Source: Halobellus ruber (lineage in GTDB: Archaea; Halobacteriota; Halobacteria; Halobacteriales; Haloferacaceae). Taken from it: a DNA stretch of 64,000 bases. The position numbers and the translations under genes were made by a program. The DNA lies in NCBI RefSeq assembly GCF_014212355.1, contig NZ_JACKXD010000001.1, positions 271,143-335,142 on the forward strand, in the 5' to 3' direction. Below the pieces are notes generated by a model that ran no database searches, was not told where the DNA came from, and was given only the letters and a program-made list of their open reading frames with translations. Below, one piece after another: positions 53,910-62,880 of the stretch (position 1 is the stretch's first letter; each line of letters starts with the position of its first letter).

Positions 53910-54617
53910 TCACGACCCCGACCACGGGGGCGACCGCAGCTCCGACAGCGCCGCGACGCGGTGATCGGGGACGTCGCGGTCGCCGCCGCTCCCGTCCGCC
54001 ACCCCGTCTCCGGTTCCGTCGGGTGCGTAAAGCACAGAGCGCAGCCCGGCGGCGTTCGCGCCGGCGACGTCCGACCGGATCGAGTCGCCGACGTGGACCG
54101 CGCTACCGGGATCGACCCCCAGCGCGTCGAGCGCGCGGTGGAACGGCTCCGCGGCGGGCTTTGCGGGGGTGTCGTGGCCGGCGAAGACGACCGTCTCGGC
54201 GTAGTCGTCGACGCCGGCGGCGTCGATCTTCCGTCTGGCGGAGTCCGCGGGGCTGTTGGTCACGACCCCGAGGCGATACCGCTCCGAGAACGAATCGACC
54301 ACCTCGTGTGCGCCCGCGACCCACTCCACGTCCCGGTGGTCCCGCTCGTCGGCGTAGACCGCGGCGACCCGCCGCCCGAGATCGGGGTCGCGGCCGCGGT
54401 CGGCACACAGCGCCGCGAAACACTCCCGGCGGAGCTCCGCGACCGAATCGGTCTCGTCGGCGAACCGCCGGAACTGGTCGTAGTACGCCTCGACCGGGAA
54501 GACCGGCTCGACGCCGACGGCCTCGAACGACTCTTCGAGGAGCGCCGCCGACGAGCGCCGGTACCGGAGCAGGGTGTCGTCGAGGTCGAACAGGACGGCG
54601 CGGATCGCGTCGGTCAT
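53910..54617 (-). CDS. HAD-superfamily hydrolase
   Basis: A 235-residue haloacid-dehalogenase-type phosphatase. Motif I is VLFDLDDTLLRY (nucleophile D11, acid/base D13), motif II is GVVTNSPAD, motif III Lys in KPAAEPFHRAL, and motif IV GDSIRSDVAGA. A cap domain lies between motifs I and II. It probably dephosphorylates a small metabolite; substrate unknown. I use ATG 54617; ATG 54638 would add seven residues. Divergent from the M48 protease gene. Confidence 0.9.
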   Translation of the reverse strand: MTDAIRAVLFDLDDTLLRYRRSSAALLEESFEAVGVEPVFPVEAYYDQFRRFADETDSVAELRRECFAALCADRGRDPDLGRRVAAVYADERDHRDVEWVAGAHEVVDSFSERYRLGVVTNSPADSARRKIDAAGVDDYAETVVFAGHDTPAKPAAEPFHRALDALGVDPGSAVHVGDSIRSDVAGANAAGLRSVLYAPDGTGDGVADGSGGDRDVPDHRVAALSELRSPPWSGS

Positions 54618-54696
54618 CGAGGGACGCTCCGCAGGCATCCTGCAAGGGTGTTTCGACCACCGTCCGCGACGTTGAAGTTTCGCGATCCCCCACCGG

Positions 54697-56019
54697 ATGG
54701 TAATGGTATCATTCGCCGCGCTCGTGCTCGTGGGACTCGTCGGCGGCGTCCAGCTTCTGGAGACCGTACTCGACGGACTGAACCTCAGGTACGGCGCCTC
54801 GGCCGTCCGCGACGCCGAGGCGTGGGTCCGGGAGGCGCTCGACGTCGACGACCCCGGGGAGATGCTCGCCTACCAGCGTTCGAAGACGATCCTCTCGGAC
54901 GTCCGATCGTGGCTCGGGGTCGCGATCCTGCTTGCGGTCGTCGTCTCGGGACTCTACGGCGACATCGCCGCACGGCTGTCGGCCACCGGGCTGCCGAGCG
55001 TCGCGCAGGGCGTGGTGCTCCTGGCCGGCGCGGTGCTCGCCGGCCGCGTGCTGTCGGCGCCGTTCGACGCCTACGAGACGTTCGTGATCGAAGAGCGGTT
55101 CGGGTTCAACAACCAGACCGTGACGCTGTGGCTTCGGGACCTCGTCGTCGGCACGGTCGTTGTGCTCGCCTTCGGCGGGCTGATCGCGGGGGCGGTACTG
55201 CTCGCGGTCGACGCCGTGCCGACGCTGTGGCCCGTCGTCGGGTGGGCGCTGGTGGTCGGCTTCTCGCTCGTGATGATGGTCGTCTACCCGCGGGCGATCG
55301 CGCCGCTTTTCAACGACTTCGACCCGGTCGACGACGGCGCGCTCCGGGAGGCCGTCGGGGACGTCTTCGAGCGCGCGGGCTTCGAGTGCGAGCAGGTCTA
55401 CGAGATGGACGCCAGCCGGCGCTCGTCGCACTCGAACGCCTACTTCGTCGGGTTCGGCCGGGCGAAGCGGGTGGTGCTGTTCGACACCTTGGTCGACCAG
55501 ATGGACCGGGAGGCGATCCAGGCAGTGTTGGCCCACGAACTCGCCCACTGGAAGAAGGCCCACATCTGGAAGCAGGTCGCCGCCTCCGCGGTCCAGATGG
55601 CGGTCGTGTTCGCGTTCCTGTGGTGGGTCACGACCTCGGGGTGGGTCTACGCCGCCTTCGGGCTGCCGACGGAGACGTACGCCGCGCTCGGGATCGGGTT
55701 GCTGTACGCCACGCCCGTCCTCTCGCTGACGGCGCCGCTCACGAACCGCCTCTCGCTCGCCCACGAGCGGGAAGCCGACGACTTCGCCGCCGAGACGATG
55801 GGCGGCGCGGCGGCGATGACGCGGGCCTTGGAGACGCTGGCGGGTGAGAACCTGACCAACCCGTTCCCGCACCCGCTGTACGCGACGTTCAACCTCACCC
55901 ACCCGCCGATCCCCGAGCGGATCCGTCGGCTCCGGGAGCACTACGGGGCGGGCGACGACGTCGGAAGCGGCCTCAGTGCCGACGACGGCAGCGACGTGGA
56001 CGTGCCACAGGCGACGTAG
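54697..56019 (+). CDS. M48-family membrane metalloprotease (Ste24/HtpX-like)
   Basis: A 440-residue integral membrane zinc protease. Membrane helices near residues 3-22, 65-85, 95-115, 145-175 and 180-205 precede the active site H280-E-L-A-H284 (HELAHWKK) and the third ligand E359 in EREADDFA. Length and topology fit Ste24-like CAAX prenyl proteases or HtpX; in archaea the function is probably membrane-protein quality control. ATG 54697 (MVMVSF) or 54703. The C-terminal LTHPPIPERIRRL also matches Ste24-type proteins. Downstream genes are on the other strand. Confidence 0.9.
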   Translation: MVMVSFAALVLVGLVGGVQLLETVLDGLNLRYGASAVRDAEAWVREALDVDDPGEMLAYQRSKTILSDVRSWLGVAILLAVVVSGLYGDIAARLSATGLPSVAQGVVLLAGAVLAGRVLSAPFDAYETFVIEERFGFNNQTVTLWLRDLVVGTVVVLAFGGLIAGAVLLAVDAVPTLWPVVGWALVVGFSLVMMVVYPRAIAPLFNDFDPVDDGALREAVGDVFERAGFECEQVYEMDASRRSSHSNAYFVGFGRAKRVVLFDTLVDQMDREAIQAVLAHELAHWKKAHIWKQVAASAVQMAVVFAFLWWVTTSGWVYAAFGLPTETYAALGIGLLYATPVLSLTAPLTNRLSLAHEREADDFAAETMGGAAAMTRALETLAGENLTNPFPHPLYATFNLTHPPIPERIRRLREHYGAGDDVGSGLSADDGSDVDVPQAT

Positions 56020-56037
56020 ACTGTCCTCTGCTCCGGC

Positions 56038-56526
56038 CTACTCGGTGCGGACGTACCCTCCCTCCCGCTCTTCAGCGAGATCGAGCAGCGCCGCCCACCC
56101 CAAAACCCGCTCGACGCGCTCCCGCCAGATGTCGCGCCAGTCCTCGGCGGCGCGGTGGGTCTCCCACGCCGGCACGCGCGCCTCGAACTCGGTGAAGACC
56201 TCCTCGATCGACCGCGGTTCGTCGGCATCGAGCGACGCCAACACCTCGCGGGCGCCGTAGACCCGCCGCCGGAACGCGTCCCGGAGGTGCTCCGGCGTCG
56301 GGTCCGTCTGCTCGCGGACGAACCCCGAATCGGTCTCGCGTGCGAGTTCCAGTGCCCGGAGGAACGTGAGCCACGTCCGGCTCACGTCGCGGGCGGGGAA
56401 GCCGACCCGGCGCATCAGCCGGGCACAGCAGTCGTCTTCCGACCCCGGGACCAGCGGGACCGCGCGCTGGGACTCCCGCACCGGTTCCAGCGACTCGGGG
56501 GGTTCGGGGAGGAGTTTGAATCTCAC
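56038..56526 (-). CDS. Conserved-looking protein overlapping mch
   Basis: A 162-residue acidic helical protein, no membrane segment. It includes a Cys pair (DDCCARLMRRVG) near residue 32 and WLTFLRALELARE near 52. I do not recognise a family. Its start at 56526 overlaps the stop of mch by four bases (56523-56526), so it is translationally coupled and probably functionally related to mch or to pterin-dependent one-carbon metabolism (inference from context only). Confidence 0.75.
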   Translation of the reverse strand: MRFKLLPEPPESLEPVRESQRAVPLVPGSEDDCCARLMRRVGFPARDVSRTWLTFLRALELARETDSGFVREQTDPTPEHLRDAFRRRVYGAREVLASLDADEPRSIEEVFTEFEARVPAWETHRAAEDWRDIWRERVERVLGWAALLDLAEEREGGYVRTE

Positions 56527-57464
56527 TGGTGGCCGAAGGAGTCCGCGAGGAGACCCTCGTCGGTCTCACCGAGGACGTACGTGGGACCCTCCACGACGTC
56601 GACGGTGACCTTCGCGGGCGCGAAGACGGATTCGGGGACCTCGTAGAAGTCCCAGTCGGCCTCTGCGAAGATCGCCGCGAAGGGCGTGCCGTACTCCTCG
56701 CGCGCACTGGAGGGTACCCGATCGAAGTCGTCGAAGTCCGCCGTGACGGTGAGGTAGACCTCGCCACCATAGGCTAATGCGTCGTTGGTGCGGGCCAGCG
56801 CCGCGCTCTCGTCGTAGGTCTCCGGCGCCATCGGCGCCGACCCGAACGCCGAGCGGACGTTGCGGACGTCGTAGCCCAACTCGAAGAGGCGGAACAGCGC
56901 GAGTTCGGCGGCGCGGGCCGCGGCGGTGACGCTGCCGACTGTGGAGCCGGTTGCGTATGTCGGGAGAAACACCCCGCTGGGTTCGACGCCGGCCCGCTCG
57001 GCGACGTGTTCGGCGACGCGGTCGTCGGGGAGGTCGACGCTCTCGACGGAGAGAACGGTGAGGTCGAACTCGTCGGCGTACTCTAACTCCCTGAACTCGT
57101 CTTCCTCGGCGACCAGGGCCCGTGCCGGCCCGGAGCCGAGGCCGTCGAACGGCGGGTCCTCGAAGGCGAGTTCCCAGCCTGCCTTTTGAGAGCACAGCAA
57201 GGCGAGCGCGGGGTGATCGGTCCCCAGTTCGACGTGGGGAGTTGGGGCGCCGGCGACCTCGTCCATCCGGGTCTGGACGGTGGCGAGGCCGGCGGTCTGG
57301 ACTTCCGCGAGCAGCATCCCGGCCTCCATTCCGCCCTGGGCGTCGACGCCGAAATCGAGGACGGTCGCGCCGGAGTCGAGTTCGTGTGCGTCGACGCGGA
57401 GTTCCTCGGCGAAGTCGATGGCCTCATCAACGAGTTCGATGGCCATCCGATTGATCGAGTCCAT
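56523..57464 (-). CDS. mch: Methenyltetrahydromethanopterin cyclohydrolase
   Basis: It hydrolyses methenyl-H4MPT (or the folate analogue in haloarchaea) to the formyl derivative in one-carbon metabolism. A 313-residue protein with the family's blocks: MDSINRMAIELVDEA, GATVLDFGVDAQGGMEAGMLLAEV, TDHPALALLCSQKAGW, YATGSTVGSVTAAARAAELALFRL and YLTVTADFDDFDRVPSSAREEYGTPF. ATG 57464; no other methanogenesis-related gene is near. It shares an operon with the 162-residue protein downstream. Confidence 0.95.
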   Translation of the reverse strand: MDSINRMAIELVDEAIDFAEELRVDAHELDSGATVLDFGVDAQGGMEAGMLLAEVQTAGLATVQTRMDEVAGAPTPHVELGTDHPALALLCSQKAGWELAFEDPPFDGLGSGPARALVAEEDEFRELEYADEFDLTVLSVESVDLPDDRVAEHVAERAGVEPSGVFLPTYATGSTVGSVTAAARAAELALFRLFELGYDVRNVRSAFGSAPMAPETYDESAALARTNDALAYGGEVYLTVTADFDDFDRVPSSAREEYGTPFAAIFAEADWDFYEVPESVFAPAKVTVDVVEGPTYVLGETDEGLLADSFGHQ

Positions 57465-57794
57465 AGGCGGGGATTACGCGTCACGGCCTAAAGTGGTTGG
57501 TAGTCGTGGAGTCCGGTATCGGTCCGCGTGCGAGATTCGTCGACCGGTTCGCTCTTTTCACCTGAACTGGCCCCGTGATCACTTCACGGCTCAAGCAGTG
57601 ACCCGACGGCGAGGTCACGACGCTCCGGACTCCATCCCACTCTACACTTCGGATTTGATAACGGAGTCACACAGTTTTTATACTACACCTATGTAGCGCC
57701 ACCCGGTCGGAAAACTCGGTCCTTTCGGCAGACGTCTAAGTGTCCAACGGGGCGGGGCTCGGTTGCCGGAGAGGTCCGATGTTTAGACTCAACT
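57465..57794 (+). promoter_or_regulatory. Upstream region and long leader of the S-layer gene
   Basis: TTTTTATACTAC at 57675-57686 is a strong TATA box. A transcript starting about 26 bases later (near 57705) would have a leader of about 90 nt before ATG 57795, unlike the leaderless norm but like known haloarchaeal S-layer genes. The leader contains GGAGAGGTCC at 57768-57777, a possible ribosome-binding site. No gene seen in the rest of the spacer. Confidence 0.6.
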
Positions 57795-60671
57795 ATGAAT
57801 ACAGACACAGATAAGAGACGTGCGGTGTTCCTCGCAGTACTGATGATACTCAGCGTCTTTGCGGGGACGATGGCGTTTTCGGGGAGCGTAGTAGCGGCCG
57901 CCGATCCGGAAACGGACGGCGGCAGCATTTCCAACAATTCAGTCATAGAGACAAGTAACAACACCCACTCGGTTGAGCTCAATGCGACACTAAATACGAC
58001 GAACGACACGAATGTAGACTATATTGTGTCGCTGTCGGATGGAGATAACTTCGATCTCTCCAATGCCGGTAACAGTACTGTTCAGCTGAGTGATACAAGT
58101 ACCGCCGCTTCTGTCTCCGGCGCTTCGTTCGACGACGCGAACGATAATTTCACAGTTACTGTGGACACGTCGGGCGGCGGGGGAGCCGACGACGCTCGAG
58201 TAAATCTCAGCTTTGACCTGACTGGTGTGAAAGCTCCGTCAGTATCGAGCGATACGGACTTCGCGGTCAGATTCAGCCTGGATAACAATACCGATAGTTC
58301 GATCGAAAACCAGACGCAGATCGGGACACTGACAGTCCAGAACACAGCCTCCGGGTCGCCCGAACTACTCGACGCTGTTCACTACGATGATACTGGAAAT
58401 GAAGGCGCTGGTGTCGAGTTATCATTCTCCGAGCCGGTCAAGATTCCGGATTCGAGCGATATTACGCTCTACGACGAGGACGGTAACACGGTCAGCGCGA
58501 CGCTCGAACCGTCCGCGTCGTCCGGGACGTTAGATGGCCGGTACTTCCTCGATACGAGCGGCACGATCCTTACCGAGGACATCGAGGTCGAACTTTCGAG
58601 CGACATTTCGGACGCCAACGGCAACTCGCTTCCCGACTCGGACACCGGGAACAATTCCGTCACTGTCGCACCAGTCACGGTGAAACTGAACGACGATAGA
58701 ACCGTCTACGAGGGTAGCAACGTCGCGATCGTGAACGACAGCCGGGACGTATCCATCCAACTCGAAGGGCCGAACGACTTCTTCTTCGACGGCTCGACGG
58801 ATACGAACAGCGAAGTGTTCGTATTCAACACGACCGATCGCGACCTCGGCGAGTACAACGTGAGTATCGACGGCAGCACGATCGAGGATACGCAGTTTAC
58901 CCTTCGGGATCTCGAACTCAGCGTCGAAGTCGCGGATACGAGCGTCTCGACCGACGACACGATCGAGACGGACGTCAACGCCGTTGCCGGAAAGCGCGGT
59001 ATCCAGGCCGTGCTCCTCGACAGCAACGGCGATGAGATCAATACGAGCAGCGTGACCCAACTGGACGGCCAAGGCGAGGCCGACGTCGATTTCGATACGG
59101 CCACCGCCGACGAGGGGTCGGAGTTGGATACGGGTACGTACACGGTCGAAGTAACGGACAACAGTAGCGGCGTGACTGTCGAATCCACGGAGATCACCGT
59201 GAGCCAGGCCGCAGACGAGGAAGCCGGTTTCGCGAGCAACGTCATCACCGATCAGCGTGGTGATATCGTTGAAGCGACGGTCGAGCTTACTGAGACCTCC
59301 GAGGCGACCCTCACCTTCGGTTCCGCGGAAGACGGCGTGGTCGCGAACGCCACCGTCGAGGACGACGATGGCGACGACGAGGTGACCGTTTACGTCAACA
59401 CCTACCGGTTCGACAACAACGTCAACGAGGACGTATTCAACCTGGACTCCGACAGCGATGACGCTCTTATCGCCCAGAACCTCGAAGACGGCACCGACAA
59501 TCTGGTCGATGCCGGGGACTACGACCTCGAGGTCCAGTCCGGCGATCAGGGCGTCAGCACGGGACAGGGCGTGACCGAATCCGACGACGTCGCGACGGTT
59601 ACGCTCGAAGAGCGTGGGACGGAGACGCTCCGGACGTGGACCGGCAGTTCCGGCGAGCTCGGGAGCCTCTCGGATCTCGAAGACGTGAATGAGGCGCTTG
59701 AGGACGAACAGATCACCCAGTCGTCGGACGTTGCCGTGGGTGATCTCGCAGTGCATCAACTCGAAGCCTCCGGACTGGAGGGCGCCCTCGATGCTCGGGC
59801 CAACGAGGATGTGACTACCGCGTTCAGCAACCTCGACCGCAACGGCCCCATCAACCTCACGATCGAGGAAGCCAGCCCCGGCGCGAATCAGGACGCCTCG
59901 GCACTCAATCTCAGCTACGGTGACAACGTAACCGTCATCGCCGACGGTCCGAACGACACCTACTTCGTCGTCGTCGACACCGGCGAGGTCGACTTCGACG
60001 CGCCGCGGGACGAGGCGCTCCCGTCCGACGAGGACACCGAACTGGAGACCAACTTCACCGTTCTTCAGGACGACGCCGGCTTCGACTTCACGCCGGATGA
60101 GGAGTTCGAAGACGACGAGAACGCCGAGACGCTCGTTGAGTTCACCGCCGAAGAGCCAGAAGCGAGCGTCGACGAACCCTACAACGTCTCACAAGCGAGC
60201 GGACAGACGGTCAGCGGTACGACCAACATCGCGCCCGGCACCGAGCTGACTCTTCGCGTCAGCAGTCAGAGCGGCGTGAGCCCGAGCTTCCTGAAGACGG
60301 CGTCGCCGACGGTCCAGTCCGACGGGACGTTCAGCGCGACGTTCGACTTCAGCCAGCAGAACGTCGGCGACGAGTACGACATCGTCGTCTCGAACACCCT
60401 GCTCGCCAGCGACGAGGAGGAAAGCGGGACAGTCGTCGAGGCGGTTGAGACCGCTACTCCGACGCCGGAACCGGACACGGCCACGCCCGAGCCGGACGGC
60501 GAGACCGCGACGCCGGAACCGGACACGGCCACGCCGGAGCCCGACACGGACACGCCGATGCCGGACACCGACACGCCGACTTCTACCCCGACCAGCACGC
60601 CTGGCTTCGGTGTGATCGTCGCGCTGACGGCGCTGCTGGCCGCGGCGCTTCTCACAGTTCGGCGCGACTAA
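57795..60671 (+). CDS. csg: S-layer glycoprotein with PGF-CTERM anchor
   Basis: A 958-residue surface glycoprotein that forms the cell-wall lattice. Residues 8-35 (RRAVFLAVLMILSVFAGTMA ...) are the surface-glycoprotein-type signal peptide. A beta-rich ectodomain follows with dozens of Asn-X-Ser/Thr sequons, then a Thr/Pro-rich stalk (~890-932, TPEPDTATPEPD-type repeats) for O-glycosylation, and the tail TPGFG-hydrophobic-RRD with P936-G937-F938, cut by archaeosortase and lipid-anchored. Low-complexity stalk and acidity are normal for the family. It has its own strong promoter and leader. Confidence 0.93.
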   Translation: MNTDTDKRRAVFLAVLMILSVFAGTMAFSGSVVAAADPETDGGSISNNSVIETSNNTHSVELNATLNTTNDTNVDYIVSLSDGDNFDLSNAGNSTVQLSDTSTAASVSGASFDDANDNFTVTVDTSGGGGADDARVNLSFDLTGVKAPSVSSDTDFAVRFSLDNNTDSSIENQTQIGTLTVQNTASGSPELLDAVHYDDTGNEGAGVELSFSEPVKIPDSSDITLYDEDGNTVSATLEPSASSGTLDGRYFLDTSGTILTEDIEVELSSDISDANGNSLPDSDTGNNSVTVAPVTVKLNDDRTVYEGSNVAIVNDSRDVSIQLEGPNDFFFDGSTDTNSEVFVFNTTDRDLGEYNVSIDGSTIEDTQFTLRDLELSVEVADTSVSTDDTIETDVNAVAGKRGIQAVLLDSNGDEINTSSVTQLDGQGEADVDFDTATADEGSELDTGTYTVEVTDNSSGVTVESTEITVSQAADEEAGFASNVITDQRGDIVEATVELTETSEATLTFGSAEDGVVANATVEDDDGDDEVTVYVNTYRFDNNVNEDVFNLDSDSDDALIAQNLEDGTDNLVDAGDYDLEVQSGDQGVSTGQGVTESDDVATVTLEERGTETLRTWTGSSGELGSLSDLEDVNEALEDEQITQSSDVAVGDLAVHQLEASGLEGALDARANEDVTTAFSNLDRNGPINLTIEEASPGANQDASALNLSYGDNVTVIADGPNDTYFVVVDTGEVDFDAPRDEALPSDEDTELETNFTVLQDDAGFDFTPDEEFEDDENAETLVEFTAEEPEASVDEPYNVSQASGQTVSGTTNIAPGTELTLRVSSQSGVSPSFLKTASPTVQSDGTFSATFDFSQQNVGDEYDIVVSNTLLASDEEESGTVVEAVETATPTPEPDTATPEPDGETATPEPDTATPEPDTDTPMPDTDTPTSTPTSTPGFGVIVALTALLAAALLTVRRD

Positions 60672-60988
60672 CGTAGCCGGCTAACCCACCGGAAGCGATT
60701 CCGGCCATCCGATTTCCGTTCTTCTGTGCGCTACACTGCACAGTTACCGGACCCGCCGTCCCGCCCCTGGACACGAGATCTGATAATTTGAGCCGAACGT
60801 ATATACGGCGGTGGTGGTTTAGTGTTCAGTGTACCCCTACCCGACTGGTGCCCACGGCGGCACCGGCGCCAGTGCGACGCTATACCTCGTCATCGGATCT
60901 ACTGTCGCTTCCCGTCGGTACGCCGACGGAACCGGTCTACAGCGACCGCTTTCGTTAGCGTCTTCCTTCAGCGACTGGTCGGACAATC
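60672..60988. other. Spacer between csg and the MFS gene
   Basis: 317 bases without a supported gene. The left part holds the hairpin at 60689-60704. CGTATATACG at about 60799-60808 is a ten-base palindromic TATA-like site that could be a promoter or an operator for the MFS gene at 60989, about 180 bases downstream. Confidence 0.5.
60689..60704 (+). terminator. Possible terminator hairpin after csg
   Basis: CCGGAAGCGATTCCGG is a perfect 6-bp stem with a GCGA tetraloop, 18 bases after the csg stop. A pyrimidine-rich tract with short T runs (TTTCCGTTCTTCT) follows. Archaeal termination depends more on T runs than on hairpins, so this could also be an mRNA 3'-end stabiliser. Confidence 0.45.
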
Positions 60989-62269
60989 GTGGCGAGTCCC
61001 GACTCCCTGCGCAGCCGCGTCGCGACCGTGGTCGCAACCCTCCGCGGCGGCGGCCGCGGGTGGACGCTCTCGGCGATCGCCGCCGGGTGGTTCTTCACGC
61101 TGGGGCTCCGGTTCGTCATCCCCGCGCTCCTGCCGGCGATCAGGGCCGACTTCCCGGTCTCGGATACGGTCGCGGGCGCGTCGATCACGCTACTCTGGGT
61201 CACCTACGCGGGGACGCAGTTCCCCGCCGGCGCGTTGGTCGACCGCGTCGGCGAGCGGGCGCTGTTGACCGTGAGCGTCGTCGCCGGCGCGGCCACGATG
61301 GCCGCCTACGCCCTGTCGCCGACCTTCGCGGCGTTCCTGCTTGCGACCGCCGGGTTCGGACTCGCGTCGGGGCTCTACGGCCCGGCACGGGGGATCGCCC
61401 TCTCCCGAATCTACACCCAGCGGGACGGCGCAGCCTTCGGGGCCGTGCTCGCGACCGGCAGCGTCGGGGCCGCGTTGCTCCCGCCGCTGGCGACGTACGC
61501 GACGGGCCTCGTCGGCTGGCGCGGCGCGCTCGCGCTGACCGTCCCCGGGTTCCTCGCGGCGGGCTATGCGCTCCGGACGTCAGTCCCCGACCGGCCCGCG
61601 AGCCGTGATCCGACGGAATCGAGGGCTGCCGACGGGGCCGGGAACCGGACCCTCGGCTCGCGGCTCCGCGCCGCCGCGGCCGACATCCGTCGGGCCGTTT
61701 CCTCCGTCGAGGTCGCGGTCGCGGTGGTGGGCGCGACCCTGATGCTGTTCGCGTTCCAGGGTGTGACCGCGTTTCTGACCACGTACTTCGTCGCCGCGAA
61801 GGGGCTCTCGCAGACGGCCGCCGGCACGCTGTTCGGACTCCTCTTTCTGAGCGGCGCCGTGTTTCAGTCCGTCGGCGGCGCGCTCGCCGATCGGTTCGGC
61901 CACGGCCGGGTGCTCGCGGCCGTCTCGTTCGTCGGCGTCGTCCCGCTCGCGACGCTCCCGTACGCTGAGGGACTCCCGGCGCTTGCGGCCGTCGTCGTCC
62001 TCCTCGGAATGCGGCTCTCCGTCGGCCCGATCTCGAACGCCTACATCGTGTCCGTCCTTCCGGCGGAGCTCAAAGGGACCGCGTGGGGTGCGGTCCGGAC
62101 GGGCTTTTTCGTCGTCGGCGCCTTCGGATCGACGGCCGTCGGGTCGCTCGCGGACGCGAACCTGTTCACTGCGGCGTTCCTGCTGCTCGCGGGGCTGACC
62201 GGCGCTGCCGGCGTCGTGTGGCTTCTCCTGCCGGAGCGGGGGGCGCTCCGTGCCGCCACCGCGGAGTGA
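60989..62269 (+). CDS. Major facilitator superfamily transporter
   Basis: A 426-residue membrane transporter with twelve predicted helices. The loop after helix 2 reads GALVDRVGERALLT, a version of the MFS motif A; a central loop (residues ~195-225, RPASRDPTESRAADGAG) splits two six-helix halves, and GALADRFGHGRVL repeats the motif in the second half. Substrate unknown. GTG 60989 is the start; no closer ATG exists. It may be followed by co-transcription into the Nudix gene, 40 bases downstream. Confidence 0.87.
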   Translation: MASPDSLRSRVATVVATLRGGGRGWTLSAIAAGWFFTLGLRFVIPALLPAIRADFPVSDTVAGASITLLWVTYAGTQFPAGALVDRVGERALLTVSVVAGAATMAAYALSPTFAAFLLATAGFGLASGLYGPARGIALSRIYTQRDGAAFGAVLATGSVGAALLPPLATYATGLVGWRGALALTVPGFLAAGYALRTSVPDRPASRDPTESRAADGAGNRTLGSRLRAAAADIRRAVSSVEVAVAVVGATLMLFAFQGVTAFLTTYFVAAKGLSQTAAGTLFGLLFLSGAVFQSVGGALADRFGHGRVLAAVSFVGVVPLATLPYAEGLPALAAVVVLLGMRLSVGPISNAYIVSVLPAELKGTAWGAVRTGFFVVGAFGSTAVGSLADANLFTAAFLLLAGLTGAAGVVWLLLPERGALRAATAE

Positions 62270-62309
62270 CGCCGGTAGCGCTTTCAGATGTCCTCGCCCA
62301 CCGGATGGT

Positions 62310-62795
62310 ATGTCCGACGCGTTCGAGCCGTACGACGAGATGGCGATCGACGACGAGTGGGTGCCGGAGGAGCTGTTCTCCGAGTTCGTCGCTCGGATGC
62401 CGCAGGTCTGCGTCGAACTGATCGTAGAGACCGAGGAGGGGATCCTGCTTGCGAAACGCGACATCCACCCGCCGGTGTGGTTCTGGCCGGGCAGCCGGCT
62501 GTACAAGGGTGAACGGCTGCGCGAGGCCGCCCACCGCATCGGCGACGAGGAACTCGGGATCGACGTCGACATCGTCGACCAGTACGGCCCGTACGCCCAC
62601 TTCTGGGCCGATAGCTCCGTGCAGGGGTCGCCGAGCCGGCACACGGTCAATCCGGTCTTTCACGTCGAGCCCGCGAACGAGGCGTACGAGATCACCCTCG
62701 ACGAGCAACACTCCGCGTATCGGTATCTCACGGAGATGGAGAGCGGCCTCCACGAGTACGTCCGACTCTACATCGAGGACAACGACCTCCTCTGA
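62310..62795 (+). CDS. Nudix hydrolase, GDP-mannose mannosyl hydrolase-like
   Basis: A 161-residue Nudix-fold protein. FWPGSRLYKGERLREAAHRIGDEELGI (residues ~55-81) is a variant Nudix box: REAAxRxxxEELG keeps the Glu pair near the end but differs from the GX5EX7REUXEEXGU consensus, as in the GDP-mannose mannosyl hydrolase subfamily. VELIVETEEGILLAKRD starts the fold. It probably hydrolyses a nucleotide sugar. ATG 62310 has GGATGGT before it; an earlier start at 62250 adds unconserved sequence. Confidence 0.8.
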   Translation: MSDAFEPYDEMAIDDEWVPEELFSEFVARMPQVCVELIVETEEGILLAKRDIHPPVWFWPGSRLYKGERLREAAHRIGDEELGIDVDIVDQYGPYAHFWADSSVQGSPSRHTVNPVFHVEPANEAYEITLDEQHSAYRYLTEMESGLHEYVRLYIEDNDLL

Positions 62796-62880
62796 GCGGC
62801 GCAGGCGACGGACCGTTGGACTGCCCGGGGTGGGCTCCATACCAGATGTTTACATTCCCAACCCCTGTTGACTGGGATGG

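Noticed and set aside
60480-60590. Repeated GACACGGCCACGCC-type DNA near the csg end as a mobile or regulatory repeat
   Set aside because: It codes for the Thr/Pro-rich stalk that S-layer proteins normally have.
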